Assembly: GCA_022605405.1 (NCBI GenBank)
Contig: JABYQQ010000012.1
Location: 1,054,001-1,118,000, forward strand
DNA length: 64,000 bases
Direction: 5' to 3'
Source of the DNA: Earliella scabrosa
Lineage: Eukaryota > Basidiomycota > Agaricomycetes > Polyporales > Polyporaceae
Shown: positions 49,497-60,550 of the stretch, piece by piece
How the letters are laid out: each line of letters begins with the position of its first letter
Numbering within the stretch: the first letter of the stretch is position 1
The notes under the pieces: model-generated
Database searches by the model: none
What the model saw: only the letters and a program-made list of their open reading frames with translations
What the model was told of the DNA's origin: nothing
Program-made: the position numbers and the translations under genes

Positions 49497-50895
49497 TCAC
49501 AGATGCACACCTCCAACGGACATATCCCAACCCAACTGTTGATACGTCCACCCAAAGCACGAACCTCCGAGTTCTGATGAATGGAAGCCACAGATGCTCC
49601 TATGCATACCCGGCTTCGCATGAAGTTGACCAAGTACGTCCATCTCTTCCGCGCTCAAGTGTACCAGCTGTCAGGGGTTCTCTGATTAATACAACGGGTG
49701 TGGTGTTCTCGAGCGCGGTTCGGAAATAGCTACCTCAAGGTTCTCCTTGAGGCGTGCCGCGTGCAGCGTCTTCGGGATGACGACCGTCCCGCGCTGCACG
49801 GCCCAGCTCAACAGCACTTGTGCGCTCGTCACGCCGGGACCGTGGGCGTCCGCGATAGCAACGACGTCTGGGTCGTCTGCGAACTTGTGCTTGCCAAGAG
49901 GCGAGTACGCGGTGAGCAGTATTCCCTTGTCGGCACAGAAGGCGCGCAGCGCGTGCTGCGGGAGACACGGATGGAGTTCCACTTGGTTCACCGCGGGAAT
50001 AATCGTTGCGTGCGCGAGAAGTTCGGTGAGCGTCTTGATACTAAAGTTGGATACCCCAATCGCCTTGACCTTGCCTAGAGAGCACATCAGGCAGTGCTCG
50101 AGCGGCGGCGGCCATCGATGTGATATTACCGTCCACAAGGAGCTTCTCCATCTCACGCCACGTCTCCACGAAAGTTGGACTGTCCTCCGGCTGTATAGTA
50201 TTGCCTGCGTTTCGTTCAAGTTAGTGAAGTGTGTGACCTACTCAGCCAGCTTGCTTCAATACCTGAATCGTCAAAAGCCATCGGCCAATGCATCAGGTAT
50301 AGATCAACATACTCTGCACCAAGCTTGCGAAGACTGGTGTTCAGAGCTTGTTGCACCCGGCCGTGATCCTTCTGACTGTTACATGCCAGATCAACGGTAA
50401 TTTAGGCACCTGGCTAAATCGAAGCGAGTAGAGACACTGACTCTAGTTTGGTGGTCAGGAAGATGTCACTCCGTGAAACTTGTGCCTCTCTCAATGCTTT
50501 GCCAACAGATTCCTCGTTTCCTACAGTTTGATGAGTGGTCGCACTGCCTTGAATCTTCGCCGCTCAATGAACTTACCATAGTTCGCCGCCTGACGTGTTG
50601 CAATACGCTTCAGCACTGGTGGTATATGGCATGCTTCCAACGCATTTGGTAGTTACCGTATCGATATGGCGGTAGCCGAGGTTCAAGGCTGTTTTGACCA
50701 TGGCCGTAATGTGCTCGCCCTCTCCAGCCACGCCCATCCAACAGCTATGCGAATCTTCCGTCAGTCACACTGGGGCCCGGGCAACCGTATAGTAATAACT
50801 CAAAGATATGTCACCAGCCAAACTCACCCGACACCGATTACGGGAATAGCCAGCCCATTGTTGAGTGGTAATCGCTGGGCAGTTGTAGGGAACAT
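49497..50895 (-). CDS. Aldo/keto reductase, copy 2
   Basis: Paralogue of the gene at 42027-43400 with the same exon pattern. Starts MFPTTAQRLPLNNGLAIPVI with an intron after GVG. The long central exon reads [73 protein letters not shown] and ARLKENLEV. The end is [18 protein letters not shown], then SVGGVHL-stop. The catalytic motifs seen in copy 1 recur; the His motif ([10 protein letters not shown]) is visible in the minus strand near 50270-50310. A two-residue insertion (HGPGVTS versus HEVTS) and conservative changes distinguish it. It looks functional. Confidence 0.9.
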
Positions 50896-51491
50896 TTTTC
50901 TGGAGTGAAGGCGATGCACTGATGTGGAAGATGGAGGTGAACTTCGTGAGAAGATGGCGTCTCGTCCGGATTGGGCTATACTTAAGCTTTGTGGCGCCGC
51001 AGCCGCGCCCGCGAAGCATTGCCAGCGTGTGCCAAGTTCTCGCGTTTGTGACTCTGCCGTACTTCGGCACCACGTTGAGAGGGGTCTGAAAGAGAGAAGA
51101 CTCGTACACACCGAGTCCGGCACGTTCGCATGCTGTGTAGATGGCGCAGGATCATTGGGTAGTACTTCCAGGATAGTGGCAGTACTGTGCAATCACGATG
51201 AAGTCGCGTGTACAAGTTAGTTTCCGCTCAGATTCAGAGTTGGAATCTGACTACACAACAGGCAGTCTACCGCAATTCTCAGCAATACGTTCGTGAGAGC
51301 GGCGGCCAGCAAGAACAGGATATCATAGCGCCTTGACATCTAGAGCTTCGGCGTTGGCGAACTTGAATTAACCGCTGAGCCTAAATGCCCCGGCGAGCGT
51401 TGACAGCACCCTAGATCTGCCACGACCGTACACCATATAGACCATGCGTCTCAGGATTCTAACTCTAATCCTGTCTCCCGTCTGAAGCACC
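50896..51491. promoter_or_regulatory. Divergent promoter, AKR copy 2 and 7TM copy 2
   Basis: 596 bp between head-to-head starts, matching the arrangement in unit A. No gene recognised inside. Confidence 0.5.
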
Positions 51492-53041
51492 ATGCCCTTC
51501 CCACCGGACGAGGCAGGTCACCAGAGTCCTACTATCTGCTGTTATGCCAGGCTGACCAGGTGCTGTACTACGTCCCGGTCCCTGATAGGCCAAACTAGTC
51601 TCTATATTCATCCAGACCCTGCTCTACGGTGAGTTCTTTACAAGGGCTCCTAAGCTGCGATCTAGTATGAAAGACCCCATTGCGCCATCTCTGACACGAT
51701 TGAACAGGGGCATATACCGTCGTGTTCATCCTTACGGTATGGGTGCTACTCTCGAAGCGTCGCAAGCGCAGGCCAATCAGAGACCCCATGCTCTGGATAT
51801 CATTGATCATGTTCGTCATGGCAACCGTGGTGAGTGATTCAATGTCGGAGGCTTGCTGTATACTTACTACACCGTGACTTGTCACTGAAAATGTCTGAAC
51901 GTCGTTATGTAGCATATTGCGATCAACTATACGCGGGTCATCAGGGCATTCATCACATTCCGTGACGCACCTGGGGGACCGGCTGCGTTCTTCAATCAGC
52001 TTTCCGAGTTCACACAAATCTTTGGCAGCACGATATACATCGCTCAGACCCTCATCGGTGACAGTGTTGTGGTACGCAACCCACTGATCTAGCTCACTTA
52101 CCATGGCTCATGATCACGCGGCCGACGTGGTGGGCAGCTTTACAGATGCTACCTAGTCTGGGGTGACTCACGCGTCATTGTCTTCCCATGCATTCTCCTG
52201 TTAGGAAGCACAGGTTCGTCCTCCCTGATGTTGACTGGCGCTGCCAGTGCTTGCTCAGTATGAAAGGTGAACAGCGTCTGGGGTCGGCATACTCTACTCC
52301 TTCGCAAGAGTCGTCCCCGAAGCGGAAATCTTCGTGGAGGAGCTCCAACAATGGATTGTCTCTTTCTTCTCTCTAACTTTGGCCACAAACATTATCTGCA
52401 CCGGTGGGTGCCTCCTCGCTGTGGCTGTGGCTACGCTCACTCACTGGGATGATACTACCAGGTCTTGTCGCTTTGCGTATCTGGTGGATGAATCGCGCGA
52501 TCATGAATTTTGCCAGCAACAGCTACCATCCCATTATCTTCCTTGTCCTAGAATCAGGTGCAGTGTACTCGGCGACGCTAACAACGCTCTTAATACTATA
52601 CAAAACGGGATCATGGTTCCAATATGTGTTGCTTGATGCAGTGCGTGGTCCTTGTGATTCAACTTGAAGTCTCCTGACCCCAATGTGGAACGATAGATCT
52701 CTCCCATTGTCGGACTCGTATTCTCCATGATCATCATCCGCATCGGCATGGGAATCACCACCGCTCGGGGCTCATCTGCGGCGATGTCAAATACTGCCGC
52801 ACAACAGGCGACGCGCGGCACAAGGGGCCACCCGATCCAATTCGCTCACAACACACGTCGTCCATCCACACTTGCCACCGAATTCGACTTGAACGAGCTG
52901 GAGCTGCGTCCCACTCCCGTTGATACCCAGGATTATATCCAAGAGCACAAAGTGAGTGTATCAACACAATCGCCCTGCATCGCTGAGTTGATGGGTGCGC
53001 TGCAGAAACAAATTACCACCGCTTTGCCTCTGGAGCCATGA
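51492..53041 (+). CDS. Seven-helix membrane protein, copy 2
   Basis: Paralogue of 44016-45523. Exon 1 is again 21 nt (MPFPPDE), but the following intron begins GCAGGT instead of GT; its 86 bp end at ATAG before AKLVSIFIQTLLYG. Then AYTVVFILTVWVLLSKRRK, DPMLWISLIMFVMATV, HIAINYTRVIRAFITFRD, GGPAAFFNQLSEFTQIF, YIAQTLIGDSVV, LYRCYLVWGDSRVI, GVGILYSFARVVPEAEIFV, WIVSFFSLTLATNIICT, LRIWWMNRAIMNF, YHPIIFLVLESGAVYSATLT, LLILYKTGSWFQYVLLDA and SPIVGLVFSMIIIRIGMG follow. A 54-bp last intron matches copy 1 in length and phase and leaves the final exon KQITTALPLEP-stop. Its cytosolic tail is unlike that of copy 1. Function unknown. Confidence 0.83.
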
Positions 53042-53115
53042 TTTGAGGAACGTTCCTTGTAGCTAAGTAACTGTGCTGTATGTATGTCTCGATCTCTACG
53101 ACATGACCACCGCGA

Positions 53116-54446
53116 TCAGACAACCTCGTCGCCTGCCGATGAATCCTTTCTGTCACCCCGTGACGATAAGCGCGACAACTGCACCCCCCCTGGAACGGCA
53201 CTAGGCTCCAACAAGGCAGTTTCACCCTCGACGCTTGACGTACCCGTCGCGATACGCAATATGATGACCGAGAACACAATACCCTACCATGCAGTTCGAT
53301 CAGAATGTGCGGCTCTTGAATGTAGATTGGGCAGGAATGGCACTCACGACAATGGGCGATACAGCGTCGAGAACGACGTACTGAAACCATGAATCAACAT
53401 TGTAGAGAATTAAAAGCGCAAGAAGCGTCGCTGAGTAGCACGCGCCAGATTCGACGATGAGGATCATGATAGGCCGCAGTTTGCGATGTCTGAACGAGAG
53501 ATGTTTGTGGTTGATGACCCAGATCCTATACGCCACCAGCGCTATAAAGTCACCATCCTATCAGTAATGGCCCACATGTGCCCGTACGTCAAACCAGACT
53601 CGCACCCGTGCAGATGAAGTTTGTAGCGAACGTCATGGAGAAGAACGCGGTGATCCAATGGCTGAGCTGGACGACAAAGATGGAAGCCTCGGGGACGACC
53701 TTTGCGAACGAATACAAGATACCGACGCCAGTCGCTATGGGATCCGTGGTTAACATCCGTCATGTTAAGTCGTGAAAAGCAACGCATTATACCACGCACC
53801 AGTACTGCCGAGGAGTAGACAAAAAGGTAACGCGATCACAGATTTGTTACGTCCCCAGACCAGGTAACACCGATAGAGCTGTAGGATCGAGATCACTGAA
53901 AACTACCCCCTCTTACTCAGGTATCACGCTGTCACTCACCACCATAGCGTCTCCAAGCAGAGTCTGCATAACATACAATGTGCTCCCAAATAGCTGGGTG
54001 AAGTTCGACAATTGGTTGAAGAACACAGCGGGGCCACCTGGTGCATCTGCGTTGTTGATGAAAGCAAGTATAATCCGCGAGAAGTTGGTAGCTACATGCT
54101 GGCGCGTTTTCAGGGATTAAAGCCGGACTATGCGGAGAAAAAACGCTTACAACAGTGGCAATCACGAACATCAGGAGCGAGATCCAGACCATGTCAGAGC
54201 GCAGCGGGTGTCCCGCAGGTCTCTTCCAGAGCAAGGCATTGGTTGTGATGAAGAAGAGAGTCACATAGATGCCTGTGATGATGACCGACGTAAGGATCTG
54301 ATCTCTATGACAGATGAGGTGAGACACACCATAGAGAACGGACTGAACAAATATCGAGACTAGCTTCGACTGTGGCCGACTGGAATGAGCGATCCTGATG
54401 ATGATGTTCAACAAGGGTAACTCACCTCTGTGGCAGAGAACGGCAT
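53116..54446 (-). CDS. Seven-helix membrane protein, copy 3 (inverted)
   Basis: Third, most diverged member. Starts MPFSATE and, after a GTGAGT intron, SKLVSIFVQSVLYG. Next are VIITGIYVTLFFITTNALLW, DMVWISLLMFVIATVV, then SRIILAFINNADAPGG, AVFFNQLSNFTQLFGSTL, GVGILYSFAKVVPEASIF, WITAFFSMTFATNFICTG, YRIWVINHKHLSFR, PIMILIVESGACYSATLL, LLILYNVDSWFQYVVLDAV, and GIVFSVIILRIATG. The tail ends SSAGDEVV-stop. It is transcribed towards copy 2, with only 74 bp between the two stop codons. No IGPS or reductase accompanies it, so it probably arose from a single-gene inverted duplication. Confidence 0.78.
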
Positions 54447-55675
54447 CCTGAGCACACACGATGGAAGTGGTGGCGTCGCGGATTGCAGGCGTTACGAAGT
54501 GGGCGACGGTAGCCTTGGACGAGCGGATATATATCAGTGGTCGACCTGCGCTTCTTCTGCGGGCCTTACCTCGGACAGTATTGACACGCAACAACCCTCG
54601 TGATGCAAGGTTCTGTCGGCAGAAGCTTCCTGACCGACACTGAGCGTGCGATAAGGGGAGCCCGCTGATGTCGATGAACAACGGAGATTGAACTTTACTC
54701 TTTTACTCTGAACTCGTTGCTTGGATACAAGTTAGGTCTCAGGTCTCAGGCCTTAGAGAGTGAGCTTGCGTTTTGCGAACTAGTAGGACTCACCTGGGAC
54801 TCACTCCAACCTTCCTGCAAGAAGTTGACTCCGGGTCAGCGGCCAGTGGGTATGAGGAGAACAATTGTTGGACAAGGCAGGATCCATGCATAGACACCGC
54901 GCGGGAGAATTGCTCGTCGGCCGGCGCTGGATATCGTCATTTGCAAGGCTTCGCTGTCAGTGCAGCTAATTATGTAGGAGTGCACCACTAGTAGTGGTTT
55001 CGGAAGGGACTCCACTGGGTGAAGCGCTAAATTCCGTCTCGGGACAACTTGGGCGGAATGCGAGGGTGTTCGCATCATTTTGCTCAAATTGCTTGTGCAT
55101 GTCTCAAATAGTAACATGCGTCTGGAATGTAGTCTCGTAACCAGCCGCTATAGGCTTACAGTCTCACCCGGTCCAAAAAAGGCAGGGGAAACGAGAAGAC
55201 CGGGAGAGACTGGCCTATAACGTCTGGTGACTTTCGTATAGACGGGTGTGGGATAGTCACTGTGACAGCCTCGTGACTCCTCCCCACCGGGATGGAAGGA
55301 CGAGTCCCTGCTCTGCCACACCACCTCGCTGTCGCTCGCCGCCCGCCGCCCGCATACCTACCCCTCAGGCAGCCACAGTCGTAAACAGAGCTGAAATTGC
55401 GGCGGCGCTGTAACTCACATTTCGCATGGGTTAGCATGCCAGGACGTGCGTCAGGCTCGGCACCGCCTTCTCTTGCATCCACGTCTCGCCAGCTGGAGGC
55501 GCATATAGTCACCTCCAACCCCCGTACTGGCAGGGGCGGGGGAGGGCGGGGGTCACAGACAGGGCGCAGAACGGGACGCTGTGACGAACAGACCACTCCG
55601 TTTGGGGCTCGATGACGTGCTGACTGCACGTGGGCGTGACTATCCACTACCCGCCTATACGAAACTCACCAGACG

Positions 55676-55734
55676 ATTAGGGCCCGTCTCTTCCTTGTCT
55701 CGTTTCTCGTTGCCTCTTTTGGACGGGCCCTAAT
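55676..55734. repeat. 13-bp perfect inverted repeat
   Basis: ATTAGGGCCCGTC at 55676-55688 and GACGGGCCCTAAT at 55722-55734, separated by a 33-nt pyrimidine-rich spacer. It could fold as a hairpin or be the remnant of a small element. Confidence 0.7.
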
Positions 55735-56421
55735 CGGCTGGGTACGAGACTATCTGGAATGCACGAGTTTCCCTCACATTCTCCTTGGATTCCTCGCCGC
55801 ATCCTGGGAGTTCTCAAGCTGTGGCCCATTTGGAGCAGGTATGTCCTCGATAAGCCCACTTAACACAGATATGTGTATTTTTGACTTACTTCGGGACTCG
55901 TTTTGGAACTCGCGAGGTGAGCGCCGCCACGACTCCGCTGCCAACTCTTTCTCTTCAACTGACCACACACTGACCCTGCACTGACCTCTACTGACCTCTG
56001 GATCTTAGCTTTGCAGGTGCCCTCCTTAGAGCCGATCCTCATGGTAGAGCCGATAGAGCCGACCTGGTGCCGACCCTGGACCTAGGTGCACCGACGTGGA
56101 CTAGTATGGACGAGGCCGATCGCTGAGCCGACCGTCGAGGGTGGCGCCGACAATGGACAACGCTGGCCGGAGAGAGCGGCCGCGGCATTGCCGTGCTGTA
56201 TGAGGTGTGTGTCCATGTTTAGTACTGCGACTGCGATGTTGGGTTCTGTCGTATAGTATGCGTCGAGTGTTGGTGATGGGCATGCCACTGACTATATGCG
56301 CTATCAAGCTTCTCATCTGAGACGGACAATGATCCTCTTGTACTGTATATAGTGGTCGAGTATATGCAACAAACATTCTCATTGTCTGCATGCATCGTGT
56401 GATTTAGCCAATAAGCGTGAA

Positions 56422-56488
56422 CGCCGACGACGAGGGCGAGAGCGAGGACGAGGGCGAGGGCGGGGTCGACGAGGGTGGCGGCGGCGGC
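56422..56488. repeat. Low-complexity GAGGGC/GGCGGC tract
   Basis: Purine-rich imperfect repeats of GAGGGCGAG-type units ending in a GGC run. Confidence 0.6.
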
Positions 56489-56852
56489 ACAAATGTGATT
56501 ACATAATTTCCAGAGAGCAGGATAACATAACCGTCCATCTCGCATGTCTCTCCAGAGGGAACAGGCGTGGAGTTCAGCTGGAATGTGGGTGCGATGTGGT
56601 CACTGTGTGATAATTCACTGTAAATGCTCCTGGGGTCGACATGTGAGGGAAATGCTTGCACGATCTAGCTGGAATCTACTAATTCCGCCCGGATCGTCTC
56701 ACAGCGGAATCCAGCGCTTCACCCTGTGCTCCCAGACTCCAGCCTTCTACGTCACCCTGACACATTGTCACGTGCTAGACCGAGCGCGCCGCGTTCAGCG
56801 CAGGTTCGGCGAGCTCCGAAACATCTCACTCCGCGACCACGATCTTTGCACA

Positions 56853-57207
56853 ATGTCCCTAGACGAATCCCGTGTAGCTGAGTACAAAGGTATGCGCGCA
56901 TCTCTATCTACATGAGCCTACAAGAAATTCAACTCTGTACCAGCACGCCTCGCCGAGCGCGAGCGCATCATGCGCGAGTCGTGGGTGCGCACCATGGAGG
57001 CCAAGCTCGTCCGCGACAAGCTCGACCACTGCTATCAGACGGAGGGCGTAAACCACATGGAGAGCTGTAAAGATCTTCGGGAACGGTATATTGAGATGCT
57101 GAGAGAGAACAGGGTGCGTCTCTCTTGCCGTCACAGCTTTACGTCCCAATCTAACGTCCCTCACCTTGGGTCCATAGGTCAAGGGATACAAGAACATTGA
57201 CGTGTAG
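56853..57207 (+). CDS. Mitochondrial complex I accessory subunit, NDUFB10/12-kDa type
   Basis: The main exon reads NSVPARLAERERIMRESWVR, TMEAKLVRDKLDHCYQTEGV, NHMESCKDLRERYIEMLREN; after an intron (GTGCGT...CCATAG) the last exon gives VKGYKNIDV-stop. The RESWVR...EAKLVRD segment and the paired Cys (C-x11-C) fit the fungal PDSW/NDUFB10-like subunit of the complex I membrane arm. The first exon, MSLDESRVAEYK from the ATG at 56853, is likely but its junction is unclear. GTATGC with the nearest in-frame acceptor makes an intron of only 27 nt; a donor at CGT|GTAGCT with the CTACAAG acceptor makes a 51-nt intron and also keeps the frame. Confidence 0.75.
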
Positions 57208-57489
57208 AGCTCTTGCGTTCGATACTTGATCCTCTGTTCTCGTGCACATAATCGCATTCGCCCCACCACGTCCCGCCGAAGCGTCCAACAGCCAACGGTC
57301 TAGCGCAACCTGTCCCTCTCCCGAATCTCAACCCGAGCGCATAATATCGCGACAAAGTCTCGACGACAGCACAACATTGACAAGCAGGATCGTACTATAA
57401 ATTACGCATACGAAACCCGTGGATGGCACGCCGCGGCTCATCCGTATCCAAGTGCCACTTTTGCGTCCGTGTCCCATGCGGTGGCTACC

Positions 57490-58649
57490 CTACTTCTTGC
57501 CCTTGCGTCTCCTGCCCTCCGTGCCGCTCTCAACGCCGCTCGTCTCGTCCCCGCTCGCTGCACCAGATGCCTTCGACTTCCTCGACTTCAAGTGGTGCTC
57601 AGGAATCCATTCCTCTTGGTACCCACCCGCGCCGGTAGCGGTCACAGTGCCAACCGGTGCGCTGACCTGCGGAGGAGCGGCCTTGCGCTTCTTGGGCTGA
57701 GGGGCGAGAGTGGCGTACACGTAGTATCCGAGACCTCCAAGAATGCCGGTGACGATGAGGTACGTGGTAAGACTTCGGGAGTGTCATTGGAAGGAGTCAA
57801 GAACGGAAGGCAAAAGCACGCACAGCTTGAGATCGAAGAAAGACCCCTCGGGCTCAACGACGGTGACGATGGAGTCATACGCGGTGACGCGGTAGGTCTT
57901 GCCCTATAGACGAGTTGTGGGCAGCGATTCTTGTGTGACAGAGATTAGCGGACGCACCTCTGCGACGTGCTCAACCCAAACCGTCAGCTTGTAGTCTCCA
58001 GGCTGCGAATGTCCCTAGATCAGGCGTTTGATAGTATGTATGACATCACTCTGCACACCTTGAACCTGTCGGTCGTCAGTAAGGTTGCAAACGGGGTACG
58101 AGATGGAAGAAGACTCACTCGCTGTTGAAGGCGTAGGGTAGCTGCAGAGGCGCACCCTCGAGGAGAGGGAAGTTGTAGTCCAGCTTCGTGAGCTGTACAC
58201 GGTACGAGGGGTCGGCACACGAGCATCGCGAACATAGTTCAACATACGCACGTTCTTCAGGAGGCGGTTCGTCTGCGCGTTGTGAATCGAGCCGGCGATG
58301 TTCTTGAGGGTGATGTTGCGCTCGTTCTCCTTGTTCTCGATGGACACGAACATGGTGTTGCGCTCGCCGTTCACCACATCTGCATTCCGCGCGAATGAGT
58401 CACGACCGTCGGCGCGCGAGTAGCTACTGAGTACGCACGACCAAACGCATTGCTTTCCGGGAACTGCGCAATCGCCAGGACCACCGGCTCACTGGACTCG
58501 GCCTCGGAGGATGCTGAACAGGAGCGACGCAGTGTCAGGGAAGTGTTGGTACGGTTTTGACGCTGCAAGGACAAACACGCACCAGCAACAACGCTCTGAA
58601 GGAGCGCGAGCGAGCCGACAAAGAGACCGATGAAGTTGAAGAGACGCAT
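57490..58649 (-). CDS. TRAP-alpha / Irc22-like ER membrane protein
   Basis: Type I ER protein related to the alpha subunit of the translocon-associated protein complex (fungal Irc22). The signal peptide MRLFNFIGLFVGSLALLQSV ends at exon 1. The lumenal beta-domain follows: NTMFVSIENKENERNITLKN, IAGSIHNAQTNRLLKNV, LTKLDYNFPLLEGAPLQLPY, LQVWVEHVAE, GKTYRVTAYDSIVTVVEPEG. One membrane helix YLIVTGILGGLGYYVYATL precedes a basic cytosolic tail (APQPKKRKAAPP, EEWIPEHHLKSRKSKA, EGRRRKGKK-stop). The EEWIPxH motif in the tail is typical of this group. Six or so short introns. Confidence 0.85.
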
Positions 58650-59057
58650 CCTGAGCCAGACCGAGGTGTTTTGAGAAGAAAAGTCAGGAGCTCGAGGTGG
58701 AGCAGTCTACTTGCCACGTCCCCTTGCCATATTCGGAAGGTCGACGCAATGGCACGTGGCCGCGCGTTGGGAACGCGTCTAGCGCCCATGCACAGACCTA
58801 ACCCTACTTAACCCCAGCCTGGGTGTGCTGTTGGCCAAGATGGAAGGTCGCTCCCTCGGGCTAGTATCCTCAAAGCGGCATGAGCCTTGAAGCTTGAAGC
58901 TTGAAGTTGAAAGATATTTCGGATGGGTCGACCGCAACAAAACTTCTTTCGATAGCGAGGGCGATGAGGTAGTACATTAGGACTCGAACACCGTACAATA
59001 CAACCGTCCGAACAGCAAGCGTCCGACCATTACAAGTTAGCGTCGAGCGAAGGTGGG
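58650..59057. other. Intergenic region
   Basis: Upstream of the TRAP-alpha-like gene and downstream of the Swd2 gene. A CTTGAAG triplication is present near 58887-58910; no gene seen. Confidence 0.4.
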
Positions 59058-60448
59058 TCACTTCTTTTTCAGCAATTCTTTGGCCACTTCGTCTGGATCC
59101 GCATTGGGATCTGGTAGCCAGAACGCCTGTAGAAAGCCACTCAGCAACGGGATGCCGCACAACAGGACGGCACTCACGAGTTCTGCGCCAGCCGACGCCA
59201 TCATGGCGAGCCGCGGGTTGAACTTCACGCATCGTGTAGGGCCTGGATGCCCCTCCAACGTAGTGAACGGCTGCAGCGGTCGCACTTCCGCTTTCACATT
59301 GACCGGGCCCTCTTTCCGCTCCAGATTGGAGACGTCCCACACGCATATCTTCCCGTCCAGACTCCCGCTGACGACGAACTTGCTGTCGGGAGTCCACGAC
59401 ACTTCTTCCCCGCTACACCCTCGCGAGGGTTCCATCGTCTGCTGCGCATCGAGTCTGCGTCGCTCCAGTCCCTTGTGCCCCTCGAGCTTGGCGAGTAGGT
59501 GGCCGCCGAACGCGTCCACGATGTAGTGCGCGTCTCCGGAGCAGCCAACGAGGAGAAACTCGCCATTGGTGGAGAACGCCAGCGAGGTCATGTAGATGGC
59601 TCGAGGTGGGAAGGTGATGCGGGATAATGACGGGTCTTCGAGGGTGATGGTGAGGAAGGGCGCCTTGTCGTAGTTGGCAAGGTCATACAGGAGGATGCGA
59701 GAGTACTGGTTGACGCCGACAGCGAAGACGATGCCAGATGTATCGTACGCCACGACGGGCGCGGCAGGGAGGTTGAGCAAGCCTCGACAGGTCGGTGCAC
59801 GCAGATCCCAAAGCCGGACAGTCTTATCTTCTGAGCCTGACATGAACCCATCATCGGTTGGGGACATCTCCAAAGAGACGACGCGTCCTTTGTGGCCCTT
59901 GAAGTACTGGAGGTACTTGTTGTCGTGCAGGGAGTGGTACCGAACGGTGTCGTCCTCTTTTGTGGAGGCATGGATGATGGAGGTGTTCTTGTGAGTAAAA
60001 CGGGGGAGGTCCACACCGTACTTCTTCGAGTAGAGAATCTTCACCTGTCTGGACACGGAACGGGGATGCGGGACGGAGGTCAGTTCACGCCTGTGGCGTC
60101 CGCAAGACGAAAGGAACTCGCTTGCCGGATTTACAGTTGTACAGTCTGAACGTCTCGTCCTCCGCCGCGGTTATGCACTGGTCTCCCCTGTCATCAAAGC
60201 TCAACCCGGTGATATGTCTTGGCCCTTGCTGCTGTGAGGGAGAACGCGAGCCGTGTGCGGGCGAGGGTGGCGTGGCTGGTTCGACGGCATTCTTGAATAC
60301 TTTGGCCGCCTTCAGCTTGCTCTAGAGCGAGATCTCAGGAAGAAGAAGAATCATATACAGCAGCGGCAAATACCATGAGAGAAGTAGTCAGAGCAATCGT
60401 CGTCGAGGTCTCATTGTTGTTCGTCGCTGTCGGCGGTGGCGGGGGCAT
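59058..60448 (-). CDS. SWD2: Swd2/WDR82-like WD40 protein
   Basis: WD40 subunit shared by COMPASS (Set1 H3K4 methyltransferase) and cleavage/polyadenylation complexes in yeast. Exon 1 MPPPPPTATNNNETSTTIAL is joined by GTATTT...CTAG to SKLKAAKVFKNAVEP. Then come HITGLSFDDRGDQCITAAED, ETFRLYNCKSGK, QVKILYSKKYGVDLPRFTHK, YLQYFKGHKGRVVSLEMSPT, FMSGSEDKTVRLWDLR, VSWTPDSKFVVSGSLDGKIC, GHPGPTRCVKFNPRLAMMAS and AFWLPDPNADPDEVAKELLK ending in Lys-stop. The segment KKYGVDLxRFTH is diagnostic. The intron after SGK uses a GC donor (AA|GCGAGT). Three or more introns in total. Confidence 0.92.
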
Positions 60449-60550
60449 GGTGGAAAGCGATCGGACGCGTTTACGCGCCCGTGTTCGACGAATGCGGAAG
60501 CGAAATTTCGCGCGTCTTGTGTCCTGAGGACTGTTACCAGCACCACCACC
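60449..60550. promoter_or_regulatory. Compact bidirectional promoter, SWD2 and RPB5
   Basis: Only 102 bp separate the two divergent ATGs. Both genes serve RNA polymerase II transcription. Confidence 0.6.

Larger units (their letters stand above)
48523..53041. repeat. Segmental duplication, unit B (IGPS - AKR - 7TM)
   Basis: Second copy of the block at 41047-45523, in the same orientation, about 7.5 kb away and with the F-box/WD40 gene between the two. Confidence 0.9.
54447..56852. other. Gene-poor region
   Basis: About 2.4 kb. Frames such as 55156-55647 (-) and 55774-56042 (-) have no recognisable family. A minus-strand frame at 56404-56661 (Pro/Ser-rich end, no ATG at its start) could be a C-terminal exon but is unsupported. 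Contains a 13-bp inverted repeat and a purine-rich tract, listed separately. Confidence 0.4.
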
